NCBI RefSeq assembly: GCF_001487145.1
Contig: NZ_LN913016.1
Location: 868,001-932,000, forward strand
Direction of reading: 5' to 3'
Origin: Anaerococcus rubeinfantis
GTDB taxonomy: Bacteria > Bacillota > Clostridia > Tissierellales > Peptoniphilaceae
Length of the DNA stretch: 64,000 nt
Position numbers and translations under genes: made by a program. Position 1 is the first letter of the stretch. Each line of letters begins with the position of its first letter. The notes under the pieces are model-generated. The model worked only from the letters and a program-made list of their open reading frames with translations, made no database searches and was not told the DNA's origin. Positions 34,922 through 44,001 of this stretch are shown here, in pieces.

Positions 34922-35760
34922 CTAGAATTTTTCTTGCTGAAAGCTTGAGTTAACCTATCAAGAATAACTGCAAGAATAACTATGGCAATCCCTGATGCAA
35001 AACCTACTCCAACATCATTTCTTGATACTGATGTATAAATTACATTTCCAAGGCCAGGAGCTCCTATCATTGAAGCTACAACCACCATTGATAAAGTTAG
35101 CATCAAAGTTTGGTTAACTCCTGCCATTATTGATGGTTTTGCCATAGGAAGTTCAAGCTCAAATAATTTTTGTTTAGAAGTTGATCCAAAAGAATCAGCC
35201 GCTTCTACCAAATCATTTGGCACTTCTTTTATTCCAAGATTTGTCATCCTTACTGCTGGTGGCATAGCAAATATTACAGAAGAAATAACTCCTGGTGCCA
35301 TTCCTATTCCAAAAAATGAAACTGCTGGAATCAAATAAACAAAGGCCGGCATAGTTTGCATAAAATCTAGAATAGGCATAATAATTTTTTCTGCAGTTTT
35401 ATTTTTTGAAGTCCAAATTCCCAAAGGAACTCCAAGAATTATAGCAATAAGAGCTGAAGTTATAACAATAGATAAAGTTATAATCATCTCATCCCAATAT
35501 TTTAAATTCCAAATCAAAAGTAATGAAATTGGGGCAAAAATTGTAATTCCTTTGATTTTTTTCGTCAAATAAAAAGCTAAAAGTGTTACTAAAATTATAA
35601 AAATTAATGGAGGAAAAATTGAAAATATTTTTATAAAAAATTCCACCATGAAATTTATAAAATCTCTAATTGGATTAAAAATAAAGGCTGCATGAATTCT
35701 TAACCAATCTACTAACTTATCAATAAATTCTACTAAGGGTATGCTTGGTATATTATTCAT
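34918..35760 (-). CDS. opuAB: Glycine betaine-type ABC transporter permease
   Basis: The ATG at 35760, behind GAGGTGG, gives 280 residues. The frame extends ten codons upstream into the ATPase gene, but the ribosome site decides for 35760. It has about six membrane segments and the ABC permease EAA block EAADSFGSTSKQKLFELELP near residue 175, as in OpuAB/ProW. It overlaps the ATPase gene by eight bases. Confidence 0.92.
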   Translation of the reverse strand: MNNIPSIPLVEFIDKLVDWLRIHAAFIFNPIRDFINFMVEFFIKIFSIFPPLIFIILVTLLAFYLTKKIKGITIFAPISLLLIWNLKYWDEMIITLSIVITSALIAIILGVPLGIWTSKNKTAEKIIMPILDFMQTMPAFVYLIPAVSFFGIGMAPGVISSVIFAMPPAVRMTNLGIKEVPNDLVEAADSFGSTSKQKLFELELPMAKPSIMAGVNQTLMLTLSMVVVASMIGAPGLGNVIYTSVSRNDVGVGFASGIAIVILAVILDRLTQAFSKKNSR

Positions 35761-36945
35761 TTTCCACCTCATCTCTTGATAATGCTGCAAGAACTGTTCC
35801 TTTTATGATTATTCCCTTAAAAATATCTCCATCCATAACACAAATTGGAATTTTTGCATCTTGAATATCAACAACAATATCTTCCAAAGGATAATCCATG
35901 CCAATTTTTAACATATCATCTTTTAAAATTCCATCTAGATTTTTTTGTCCTTTTGCATAAGCATTTGAAGCGTCTTCTGCAAGAACATAACCCAAAAGCT
36001 CTCTTTTGTTATTTACAACAAAAATACTAGAATTTCCACTTCTAAGCATTTTTGAAAGGGCCGCCTTTGGTCCGTGCCTATTAATATTAATTGTATCTGG
36101 TCTAATCATTACATTACTTGCTGTAAGAACTTTTGACCTATCAACATCTTGGACAAATTCTCTGATAAAATCATTTTTAGGGTGAGATAAAAGTCTTTCT
36201 GGAGTGTCAACTTGAAGAAGTGATCCGTCTTTCATAACTGCAATTTTATCTCCAATTTTTAAAGCTTCATTCAAATCATGAGTTATAAATAAAACAGTTT
36301 TTTTCATTTCACTTTGCAAGTAAACAAGTTCATCTTGCATTTCTTTTCTAATTAAAGGATCTAAGGCTGAGAAAGCCTCATCCATAATTAAAATATCTGT
36401 ATCAGTTGCAAGAGCACGAGCAAGTCCTACTCTTTGTTGCATACCTCCAGATAATTGGTCAGGATATTGATCTTCATATCCTTCAAGACCAACAAGCTTT
36501 AAAGCTTCCATTGCTTTTTTGTTTGCTTTTTCACTTTTTCCGTTTTTTATTGTAAGTCCATAGGCTGCATTTTCAAAATAGTGTAATGAGGAAAAAGTGC
36601 AAAATTTTGAAAAACCATAGACATTTTTTCTCGTCTTGCATTTCTTAAATCTTCCTCGTTCAATTCTGAAATATTTTCATCATCAATAAAAATATCTCCA
36701 TATGTAGGTTCTATCATTCTATTTATCAATCTAATTAAAGTTGATTTTCCTGAACCAGATAGACCCATTATTACAAATAATTCTCCATCTTCAACATCGA
36801 ATGAGCACCTATTTACTCCAACCGTAAGTCCGGTTTGATCTAAAATTTCTTTTTTTGATTTTCCTTCTTTTAATAAATCTATCCCTTTTTTTGGATTATT
36901 TCCAAAAATTTTTGTCAATTCTCTTACTTTTATTTTTACAGACAA
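35753..36945 (-). pseudogene. opuAA: Glycine betaine-type ABC transporter ATPase, interrupted by a frameshift
   Basis: The N-terminal frame (from the TTG at 36945 behind AGGAGG) encodes Walker A MGLSGSGKSTLIRLINRM and Q-loop MVFQNFALFPHYTIL, then drifts out of frame at about 36574-36578. The sequence resumes one frame over as ENAAYGLTIKNGK, with signature LSGGMQQRVGLARAL, Walker B LIMDEAFSALDPL and two C-terminal CBS-type repeats. A single missing base in TATTTTGAAAAT accounts for it; restoring one base gives the expected TILENAAYGL. It could be a true loss, phase variation or a sequencing error. The permease and binding protein look intact. Confidence 0.85.
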
Positions 36946-36985
36946 AATACCTCCTAACATTTTTTATAAACTTAAGTCATGATTC

Positions 36986-37014
36986 GTTATACTGTTTATA
37001 ATCAATTATTTCAA
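36986..37014 (-). promoter_or_regulatory. Promoter of the betaine transporter operon
   Basis: TTGAAA (37014-37009), 17-base spacer, TATAAC (36991-36986) on the minus strand. Confidence 0.65.
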
Positions 37015-37046
37015 GATATTCAATAATAATTAAATATGTTTTATAT

Positions 37047-37946
37047 TTAATTATTGTTGGTTGGAAGATAGATTTCTATATGTTTTTCTAAAATTTCAAT
37101 ATCACATGGAAGTTTTTCTTTTACTTCTCCGTCCATATCAAGATCAATTTCTTTTTCTTCTAGATTTTTAATAGAAAGTTTTTTGCAAGTGAAAGATTTT
37201 ACATTTTCATTTTCATCAACTTTCCCAAATAACATATCTTTTGCAGCATTTACTTTTGATAGAAGTCCCTCTTCAGTCATTATGAACACATTTAACTCAC
37301 CATCGCTTAAACTTCCATCATCTTGAGAAAATTCTAAATTTCCAATTTTATTTACTGTCATTACATAAAGTAAAGATGCATCGCATTCAAAAAATTTATC
37401 TTCATATTCTATTTCTATTTTTACAGTTTCATCATTTGGAATAGTTTTCATTATATTTTTAACATAGGCAAAGCCACCTAATTTTTCTTTTTCTTCAGAT
37501 TTGGTTGATGTAGTTGCTTCTATTAATTTTCCAAAACATACATAATAAGAAAAATATGTGTCATTGCATTTTCCTATATCGACTTTTTTTGTTTTTTCAA
37601 ATGATAAATTATCTATTGCTTCTTTCAAATCATTTGATCCACCAATTAATTGCATATAGGTATTATTTGTTCCTCCAGGTAATAGTCCTATTTTAGGTCT
37701 ATATTCCATTTTTGAGACCCCATTTATAACTTCATTGAATGTACCATCTCCACCTACAACAAATATTGAATCGAATTTATCATCACAAGCTTTTCTTGCA
37801 AAATTTTCCCCATCATTTTCTTTTTCAGTTTTTTTATCTATTACTTGGTCAAATTCATCTTCTAATTTTTTCTTTAAAATTTCTATAAATTCATCATTAT
37901 TACCATCACCAGAATTGGGATTTTCAATTATCATACATTTTTTCAT
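37047..37946 (-). CDS. Diacylglycerol kinase-family lipid kinase
   Basis: The 299-residue protein has the DAGK catalytic domain: IIENPNSGDGNNDE at the start, the nucleotide loop VVGGDGTFNEVINGV near residues 63-77, and GLLPGGTNNTYMQLIG near 88. DMDGE near the C-terminus is the distal active-site block. Family members (DgkB/YegS/BmrU) phosphorylate lipids on the inner membrane face. It appears to be a single-gene unit. Confidence 0.9.
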   Translation of the reverse strand: MKKCMIIENPNSGDGNNDEFIEILKKKLEDEFDQVIDKKTEKENDGENFARKACDDKFDSIFVVGGDGTFNEVINGVSKMEYRPKIGLLPGGTNNTYMQLIGGSNDLKEAIDNLSFEKTKKVDIGKCNDTYFSYYVCFGKLIEATTSTKSEEKEKLGGFAYVKNIMKTIPNDETVKIEIEYEDKFFECDASLLYVMTVNKIGNLEFSQDDGSLSDGELNVFIMTEEGLLSKVNAAKDMLFGKVDENENVKSFTCKKLSIKNLEEKEIDLDMDGEVKEKLPCDIEILEKHIEIYLPTNNN

Positions 37947-38013
37947 AATTTCTCCTTAAATAAGTAATTAAAATTTTTCTTATTTAAATTTTATACCCAA
38001 ATTTTGTATCAAA

Positions 38014-38058
38014 TAAAAAAACAGAATATCTTCTTAAATAGTCTTAAAGATATTCTGT
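38014..38058 (-). terminator. Terminator of the exonuclease III gene
   Basis: CAGAATATCTT at 38022-38032 pairs with AAGATATTCTG at 38048-38058, with a T run following on the minus strand. Confidence 0.85.
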
Positions 38059-38066
38059 AAAAATTT

Positions 38067-38894
38067 TTATATATCTATTTTTAAATAAATTGGAGTATGG
38101 TCTTGCCTATCTCCAGAATCTATCATATCAGATTCTTTTATTTTTTCCTTTATCCTATCTGATACAATAAAATAATCTATTCTCCAGCCTGAATTATTAA
38201 TTTTACTTGTTTTTACTCTTTGAGCCCACCAGGTGTATTTTCCTTCAACATCTCCATGTATATGCCTAAAAGTATCAATAAAACCTCTATTTAATAAATT
38301 TGTAAATCCTTGTCTTTCTTCATCAGTAAATCCTGCTGATTCATGATTATTTTCTGGATGTTTTAGGTCAATTTCTTTGTGGGCAACATTAAAATCTCCA
38401 CAAGCTATTACTGGCTTTTCTTTATCTAGATTTTCTAAATAATTTGCATATTTTTCATCCCAAATTTCTCTTAAAGAAAGTCTATTTAATCCGTTTCCTG
38501 CATTTGGTGTATAAACTTGAGTAAGATAAAATTCTTCAAATTCTAAAGTAATTATCCTTGCTTCTTGATCCATTGTATCTGGTGCATCTAAAATTGGATA
38601 AGAGATTTGAGATTTGTAATTTTTTTTGTAAAGAGTCATACAGCCTGCATATGATTTTCTTGCAGGTTCTTGAGAACTTATCCACGCGTAATCATATTCT
38701 GGAAAATAACTTTCTAAAATTTCCTTGTGTTTTTTGCTTGGACCTGTTCTTGGTAATTTTGTTTCTTGCAAACAAATTATATCAGCATCTTCTTTTACAA
38801 TTGTATTTAAAACTTCTCTTGACATTTTTGCCCTATTTGAATCGCTTGTAAGAGCAGCGTTTAGGGAATCTATATTCCATGAAATAAACTTCAT
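38067..38894 (-). CDS. xth: Exodeoxyribonuclease III / AP endonuclease
   Basis: The 275 residues show the full ExoIII series: KFISWNIDSLNAAL with the metal Asn, ICLQETKLP with the metal Glu, VYTPNAGNGLNRL, ACGDFNVAHKEIDL with catalytic Asp and Asn, WRIDYFIVSD, and DHTPIYL with the last Asp-His pair. It cuts DNA at abasic sites in base excision repair. It is divergent from the zinc peptidase gene. Confidence 0.95.
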   Translation of the reverse strand: MKFISWNIDSLNAALTSDSNRAKMSREVLNTIVKEDADIICLQETKLPRTGPSKKHKEILESYFPEYDYAWISSQEPARKSYAGCMTLYKKNYKSQISYPILDAPDTMDQEARIITLEFEEFYLTQVYTPNAGNGLNRLSLREIWDEKYANYLENLDKEKPVIACGDFNVAHKEIDLKHPENNHESAGFTDEERQGFTNLLNRGFIDTFRHIHGDVEGKYTWWAQRVKTSKINNSGWRIDYFIVSDRIKEKIKESDMIDSGDRQDHTPIYLKIDI

Positions 38895-39018
38895 TTATTC
38901 TCCTTTTCTTTTACTCATTATTACAAATATTTTACCAATACTTTAAAATATTACAATTTATAAAATATTAAACTACATTTAGGGTATTATTTTATTAGAG
39001 ATAATTTTGGAGGTTAAT

Positions 39019-39879
39019 ATGAAATGGAAAAATAGAAGAAAAAGTTCCAATGTAAATAGAGGTTCTAGTGCACCCATTGCTTTTGGTGGAGGAATTGGGG
39101 GATTAATTTTAGTCTTAGTTCTTTATTTTTTAGGTGCGGATCCATCTGTTATAAATAATCAAAATGTTGATCAAGGACAAAACAGTCAGTACGAGGAAAA
39201 AATCTCTGAAGGACAAAAAGAATTAGAAGATTTTTTATCAGTTGTTCTTGCAGATACTGAAGATATGTGGCACGAAAAATTTCAAGAATATAATTTAACT
39301 TACAATGAACCAAATATGACTCTTTATACTGGTTCTACAAAATCAGCTTGTGGGATAGCGCAATCTGGTATGGGACCATTTTATTGTCCTCTCGATCAGG
39401 CTGTTTATATTGATGTATCTTTTTATGATGAATTAAAAAATACTTTTGGAGCTGGAGGTGATTTTGCTTTTGCTTATGTGCTTGCCCACGAAGTTGGTCA
39501 TCATGTTCAAAACGAATTGGGAATTTTAAATCAAACTCAACAACTTCAAAAGGAATTGCCAGAAAGAGAATACAACAAATATTCAGTTGCTCAAGAATTG
39601 CAAGCTGATTATTTTGCAGGAGTATATGCTTACTATTCAAAAGAAAAAGGATATTTGGAAGCAGGAGATATAGAAGAAGCGATGCGAGCAGCTTCATCAA
39701 TTGGTGATGATAAAATTCAAAAAATGTCAGGATCAAATATAAATCCAGATAAATTTACCCATGGTTCAAGTAAGGATAGAAAAAATGCTTTTGATATGGG
39801 ATATAAATATCATGATATTGAACACTCTATGGATTTTTACAAAAATTTAGAATACAAAATTCAAATAAATATAAATTAA
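39019..39879 (+). CDS. Neutral zinc metallopeptidase, YpfJ family
   Basis: Starting at the ATG at 39019 behind GGAGG gives 286 residues; a TTG four codons upstream lies in the ribosome site. A basic, glycine-rich N-terminus precedes one membrane segment (FGGGIGGLILVLVLYFLG). The catalytic domain has YVLAHEVGHHVQNELG, with HEVGH at about 157-161, and QELQADYFAGVYAYY, the distal Glu/Asp block of this family (PF04228). It is probably membrane-anchored facing outside. Substrate unknown. Confidence 0.9.
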   Translation: MKWKNRRKSSNVNRGSSAPIAFGGGIGGLILVLVLYFLGADPSVINNQNVDQGQNSQYEEKISEGQKELEDFLSVVLADTEDMWHEKFQEYNLTYNEPNMTLYTGSTKSACGIAQSGMGPFYCPLDQAVYIDVSFYDELKNTFGAGGDFAFAYVLAHEVGHHVQNELGILNQTQQLQKELPEREYNKYSVAQELQADYFAGVYAYYSKEKGYLEAGDIEEAMRAASSIGDDKIQKMSGSNINPDKFTHGSSKDRKNAFDMGYKYHDIEHSMDFYKNLEYKIQININ

Positions 39880-39884
39880 ATAAA

Positions 39885-39945
39885 AAACAAAGGAGTCTTT
39901 TAAAATTATGAAATCAAACCATAATTTTAAAGGCTCCTTTGTTAT
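39885..39945. terminator. Long bidirectional terminator
   Basis: ACAAAGGAG and CTTTTAAAATTATG pair with CATAATTTTAAAG and CTCCTTTGT, a stem of over 20 bp between the converging zinc peptidase and ArsR genes. Confidence 0.85.
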
Positions 39946-40277
39946 AAATTTTTACTTTTTAAAATAATATTATACATAAATTCACTAAGTTTATTATCAT
40001 TGGCCTTGTAAAACATTTCTTTTCCTTCTCTATTTGAAATAATAAGTCCTGCATTTTTTAAAATTTTTAAATGATGGCTTACTGCTGGAGATGACATGTT
40101 CATAATTGCAGCAATATTTATTACACATTCTTTTCTGTGGCACAAAAGCCAAAATATTTGAAGCCTTTTTGGATCTCCTAATTGTTTAAAAGCTTTAGAA
40201 ATATCATCAGCCTTATTTTCTTCTAATAAAAAATCAATTTTATCATCGTTTTTATGATGTTTGTGTGGTAGTTTCAT
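39942..40277 (-). CDS. ArsR/SmtB-family metal-responsive repressor
   Basis: The 111-residue winged-helix protein has KAFKQLGDPKRLQIFWLL, then HRKECVINIAAIMNMSSPAVSHHLKILKNAGLI as helix-turn-helix, and GKEMFYKAND as wing. A histidine-rich N-terminus (KLPHKHHKND) and Cys in the ECV segment could bind metal. It is divergent from an HMA protein and a P-type ATPase, with two palindromes between, so it most likely represses metal efflux until Cd, Zn or Pb binds. Confidence 0.9.
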   Translation of the reverse strand: MKLPHKHHKNDDKIDFLLEENKADDISKAFKQLGDPKRLQIFWLLCHRKECVINIAAIMNMSSPAVSHHLKILKNAGLIISNREGKEMFYKANDNKLSEFMYNIILKSKNL

Positions 40278-40319
40278 TTTTCTCTCCTTAATAATACTTT
40301 ACCACAAAATCAAAAAACA

Positions 40320-40398
40320 ATTAAATAATTATTTAATCTTGACTTTTTATAAGGACTCTTGTATTATGAACTTAGATACAATTAAATGAATGTTTAAT
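40320..40398 (+). promoter_or_regulatory. Metal efflux promoter flanked by two ArsR-type operators
   Basis: Promoter TTGACT (40339-40344), 17-base spacer, TATTAT (40362-40367). Operator 1 ATTAAATAATTATTTAAT (40320-40337) is a perfect palindrome that abuts the -35. Operator 2 ATTAAATGAATGTTTAAT (40381-40398) lies just downstream of the start. Both resemble the CadC operator core TCAAATAAATATTTGA (recalled). Confidence 0.85.
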
Positions 40399-40424
40399 CG
40401 TAAATATTTTTAAAGGAGAAATTT

Positions 40425-40643
40425 ATGAAAAAATCATACAAAATTGAAGTGGATTGCCCTTCATGTGCAAATAAAATGGAAATTGAAGCAAAAAATACAA
40501 ATGGAGTCAAAGACTGCACCATTAATTTTATGATGTTAAAAATGAAAGTAACATTTGAAGATGGTGTAGATGAAAAAGAAGTCATGAAAAATGTTTTAAC
40601 AAATTGCAGAAAAATTGAAAAAGACTGTGAGATTTATTTTTAA
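40425..40643 (+). CDS. Heavy-metal-associated (HMA) domain protein
   Basis: A 72-residue stand-alone HMA domain: KIEVDCPSCANKMEIEA gives the metal-binding CPSC (Cys11, Cys14), and GVKDCTINFMMLKMKVTFE is the rest of the ferredoxin-like fold. It lies nine bases before the P-type ATPase, which lacks this domain at its own N-terminus, so it probably acts as the ATPase's detached metal-binding domain or chaperone. Confidence 0.9.
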   Translation: MKKSYKIEVDCPSCANKMEIEAKNTNGVKDCTINFMMLKMKVTFEDGVDEKEVMKNVLTNCRKIEKDCEIYF

Positions 40644-40652
40644 GGAAAAATC

Positions 40653-42536
40653 ATGACTAAAAAACAAAAGAAAAATTTATCTAGGATAATCTTATCAGCC
40701 TTAATCTTAATTATCCTACATTTTCTAAATTTTAATAATATTTTTACAAGTATAATGTATTTAATTTCCTATCTTTTGGTTGGATATGACGTTTTACTTG
40801 AGGCTTTTAATGGAATTAAAAATAAACAGGCTTTTGATGAATCTCTTTTGATGTCTATTGCAACAATTGGAGCAATAATTCTTGCTTTTTATACAAAAAG
40901 TGGGGATTTTGTGGAAGCTGTTGCTGTTATGCTTTTTTATCAAATTGGAGAATTTTTCCAATCATATGCTGTTGGTAAAAGCAGAAAATCTATTGCAGAT
41001 CTTATGGATATAGCTCCAGATTTTGCAAATATTGAAGATGAAAATGGAAATATAGAAGAAGTTGATCCAGACGATGTTGAAATTGGATCAACAATTGTAA
41101 TTAAGCCTGGAGAAAAAGTTCCTTTAGATGGAATTGTAATTGATGGACAATCTTCACTTGATACAAAAGCCTTGACAGGTGAGTCTGTTCCAAAGGATGT
41201 AAGAGAAGGATCTGAAATATATTCAGGATCAATTAATTTAAATGGTTTATTAAAAATTAAAACTACAAAAGAATTTGGAGAATCTACCGTTACAAAAGTT
41301 TTAGAATTAATTGAAGATGCATCAGAAAGAAAATCAAAATCTGAGGATTTTATTACAAAATTTGCAAGAATTTATACACCAGTAGTTGTATATCTCGCCC
41401 TAGCTTTGGCATTTTTACCAGGAATATTTTCATTTTTTATGGGAAATAGTCCAAATTTTTCATCTTGGATTTATAGGGCTTTGATATTTTTAATTATATC
41501 TTGCCCATGTGCCTTGGTTATTTCAATTCCTCTTTCATTTTTTGCAGGAATTGGATCTGCAAGCAAAAAGGGAATTCTTGTAAAGGGATCAAATTTCATG
41601 GAAGTTTTATCAAATGTTGACCAAATTATTTTTGATAAAACTGGAACCTTGACAAAGGGAACTTTTGAAGTAACAGCTGTTCATCCAGAAAAATTATCTA
41701 AAGAAGAACTTCTTCATATAGCAAGTCACGTTGAAAGATATTCAACCCACCCTATTGCAGATTCTTTGAGAAAAGCCTATCCAAATGAAAAGGATGATTG
41801 TAAGGTTAGTGATATAAAAGAAATTTCAGGCTATGGAATAAGTGCAAAAGTAAATGGTGATGTGGTCTACCTTGGAAATTCAAAATTAATGGATAAATTT
41901 AATATAGAATGGAAAGCTTGTGAAAAAATTGGAACCATAATTCATCTTGCAATAAATAATGTTTACCAAGGTCACATTGTAATATCAGATACAATAAAAG
42001 AAAATTCAAAAAAAGCTATTTGTGATTTGAAAAAAAATAATATAAGCAAAACAATTATGCTTACTGGGGATTCAAAAGAAGTTGGAGAAAATGTTGCAAA
42101 AAATTTATCTTTGGATGAATTTTACAGCGAATTACTTCCTCAAGACAAGGTAAAAATTCTTGATGAAATTTTGGATAAAAAAGATGATGAAAATAAAAAA
42201 ATTGCCTTTGTTGGTGATGGAATAAATGATGCCCCTGCTCTAACTCGAGCTGATATAGGAATTGCCATGGGAGCTATGGGCTCAGATGCAGCAATAGAGG
42301 CTGCTGATGTTGTTTTAATGGACGATGATCCTGGAAAAATTCCAACGGCAATAAAAATTTCAAAAAAATGCCTAAGAATTGTAAAAGAAAACATATATTT
42401 TTCTATTGGAGTGAAAATTATAGTTTTAATTCTCGGAGCACTTGGACTAACATCAATGTGGGCTGCAATTTTTGCTGATGTTGGCGTAACTATTATAGCT
42501 GTTTTAAATGCTATGAGATGTATGTATTTAAAATAA
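40653..42536 (+). CDS. cadA: Heavy metal-exporting P1B-type ATPase (Cd/Zn/Pb type)
   Basis: The 627 residues contain the actuator TGESVP near 175-180, the membrane metal site SCPCALVIS (Cys284, Cys286), the phosphorylation site FDKTGTLTKG (Asp328), HP locus YSTHPIADSL near 365, and GDGINDAPALTRADIGIAMG near 530. The CPC site together with the ArsR neighbour points to divalent soft metals. The usual N-terminal HMA domain is absent; it is encoded by the gene before. The symbol is by family, not proven substrate. Confidence 0.92.
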   Translation: MTKKQKKNLSRIILSALILIILHFLNFNNIFTSIMYLISYLLVGYDVLLEAFNGIKNKQAFDESLLMSIATIGAIILAFYTKSGDFVEAVAVMLFYQIGEFFQSYAVGKSRKSIADLMDIAPDFANIEDENGNIEEVDPDDVEIGSTIVIKPGEKVPLDGIVIDGQSSLDTKALTGESVPKDVREGSEIYSGSINLNGLLKIKTTKEFGESTVTKVLELIEDASERKSKSEDFITKFARIYTPVVVYLALALAFLPGIFSFFMGNSPNFSSWIYRALIFLIISCPCALVISIPLSFFAGIGSASKKGILVKGSNFMEVLSNVDQIIFDKTGTLTKGTFEVTAVHPEKLSKEELLHIASHVERYSTHPIADSLRKAYPNEKDDCKVSDIKEISGYGISAKVNGDVVYLGNSKLMDKFNIEWKACEKIGTIIHLAINNVYQGHIVISDTIKENSKKAICDLKKNNISKTIMLTGDSKEVGENVAKNLSLDEFYSELLPQDKVKILDEILDKKDDENKKIAFVGDGINDAPALTRADIGIAMGAMGSDAAIEAADVVLMDDDPGKIPTAIKISKKCLRIVKENIYFSIGVKIIVLILGALGLTSMWAAIFADVGVTIIAVLNAMRCMYLK

Positions 42537-42563
42537 GTTAATAAATTAAATAATAATTTTTAT

Positions 42564-42595
42564 AAAAGTGCAAAGTTTTTCTTTGTGCTTTTATT
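42564..42595 (+). terminator. Terminator of the metal efflux operon
   Basis: AAAAGTGCAAAG-TTTTT-CTTTGTGCTTTT followed by T-rich sequence. Confidence 0.85.
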
Positions 42596-42604
42596 TTGTC
42601 CAAT

Positions 42605-42633
42605 TTGACATAATTTTTTTTAAGCTTTATACT
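42605..42633 (+). promoter_or_regulatory. Promoter of the MATE transporter gene
   Basis: TTGACA (42605-42610), 17-base spacer, TATACT (42628-42633). It supports the start at 42664 over a longer frame that would begin at 42568. Confidence 0.8.
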
Positions 42634-42663
42634 TTACTAGATTACACAAAGGAAAAGATATTT

Positions 42664-44001
42664 ATGAATAACTATTTGATTGATCAATCCCCGAGCAAAG
42701 CTCTAGTAAAATTTTCTATACCAATGATAATAGCTAGTTTTTTTCAACAAATATATACAATAGTAGATTCTGCTGTTGTGGGAAAATTTGTTGGAGAAAA
42801 GGCCCTAGCATCAATTGGTGCATCATTTGCTCTTACTACAATTTTTATTTGTATAGCAATTGGTGGCGGTGTTGGAGCAAGTGTTGCAATTTCTAGATAT
42901 TTTGGCAAAAAATATTATCCTAGAATGAAACTTGCTATATATACTGCGATTATCTCTTTTTTAATACTTTCAATCCTTCTTTCCCTTTTTGGCTTGAAAT
43001 TTTCAAAAGAAATACTCTTACTTTTAAATACTCCCGAAGAAGTTCTAGACCTTGCAATTATATATCTTGACATATATTTTTATGGACTTCCATTTTTATT
43101 TATGTACAATATAATATCCTCACTTTTTAATTCATTGGGAGAATCAAAAATCCCCTTGTATTTTTTGATTTTTTCATCGACTTTAAATGTTTTTTTGGAT
43201 GTTTATTTTGTAAGAGATTTAAATTTTGGAATTAAAGGAGCAGCCTACGCAACCTTACTTGCCCAAGGTATTTCCTCTATTTTTTCTTTAATTGTTTTTC
43301 TAAAATTAATCAAAAATTTCAAAATAAAATCTATAGGAATATTTAGTTTTAAAGAATTAAGTAATATGGCACATCTTGCAATTCCTTCAATCATACAACA
43401 ATCTACAGTCACTATTGGACAAGTTTTAGTCCAATCTGTAGTAAATTCTTTTGGTACAGAAATATTAGCAGGTTTTTCAGCGGCATTAAGAGTTGAAACA
43501 CTTTGTATAGTTCCAATGAATGCAATAGGAAATGCTACAAGTGCTTTTAGCTCTCAAAATCTTGGAGCAAAAAAATTAGAAAGAATAAAAAAAGGCTTAA
43601 GGATATCTATGCTAATGGTAATTACTATATCTATTATTATTTGTATATACCTAAGACTCAATTATCACCAAATAATTTCAATGTTTTTAAATAAAAATGC
43701 TTCAAAATTATCAGTTGATACTGGTCAAGCTTACCTAAAATTTATAGCTTTTTTCTTCTCATTTGTCGGATTAAAAATGGCTGTCGATGGGGTTTTAAGA
43801 GGAATTGGTGATGTGAAAGTTTTTACAAGTTCAAATATTATAAATTTATTTATTAGAGTAGTACTTGCAAAAATATTGGCACCAAAATATGGAATTGCTA
43901 TGGTTTGGTATGCAGTCCCTTTGGGATGGCTTTCAAACTTTATTATTTCCTTTACCTATTATCAACTAATAAAAAGAAAGGATTTCAAGTTATTAATATG
44001 A
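42664..44001 (+). CDS. MATE-family efflux transporter
   Basis: The ATG at 42664 gives 445 residues with 12 predicted membrane segments in two homologous halves. PMIIASFFQQIYTIVDSAVVGKFVGEKALASIG near the N-terminus (shown by its core FQQIYTIVDSAVVGKFVG) is typical of NorM/DinF-like MATE proteins. It would expel drugs or other organic cations with Na+ or H+. The promoter lies inside the upstream part of the longer frame. The stop overlaps the next ATG (ATGA). Confidence 0.92.
   Translation: MNNYLIDQSPSKALVKFSIPMIIASFFQQIYTIVDSAVVGKFVGEKALASIGASFALTTIFICIAIGGGVGASVAISRYFGKKYYPRMKLAIYTAIISFLILSILLSLFGLKFSKEILLLLNTPEEVLDLAIIYLDIYFYGLPFLFMYNIISSLFNSLGESKIPLYFLIFSSTLNVFLDVYFVRDLNFGIKGAAYATLLAQGISSIFSLIVFLKLIKNFKIKSIGIFSFKELSNMAHLAIPSIIQQSTVTIGQVLVQSVVNSFGTEILAGFSAALRVETLCIVPMNAIGNATSAFSSQNLGAKKLERIKKGLRISMLMVITISIIICIYLRLNYHQIISMFLNKNASKLSVDTGQAYLKFIAFFFSFVGLKMAVDGVLRGIGDVKVFTSSNIINLFIRVVLAKILAPKYGIAMVWYAVPLGWLSNFIISFTYYQLIKRKDFKLLI

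Noticed and set aside
36547-36960. Programmed frameshift in the betaine ATPase gene
   Set aside because: There is no X-XXY-YYZ slippery heptamer and only a four-base T run, so a mutation or sequence error is more likely than recoding.
42568-42663. Longer MATE transporter start
   Set aside because: It begins inside the metal efflux terminator and spans a consensus promoter.
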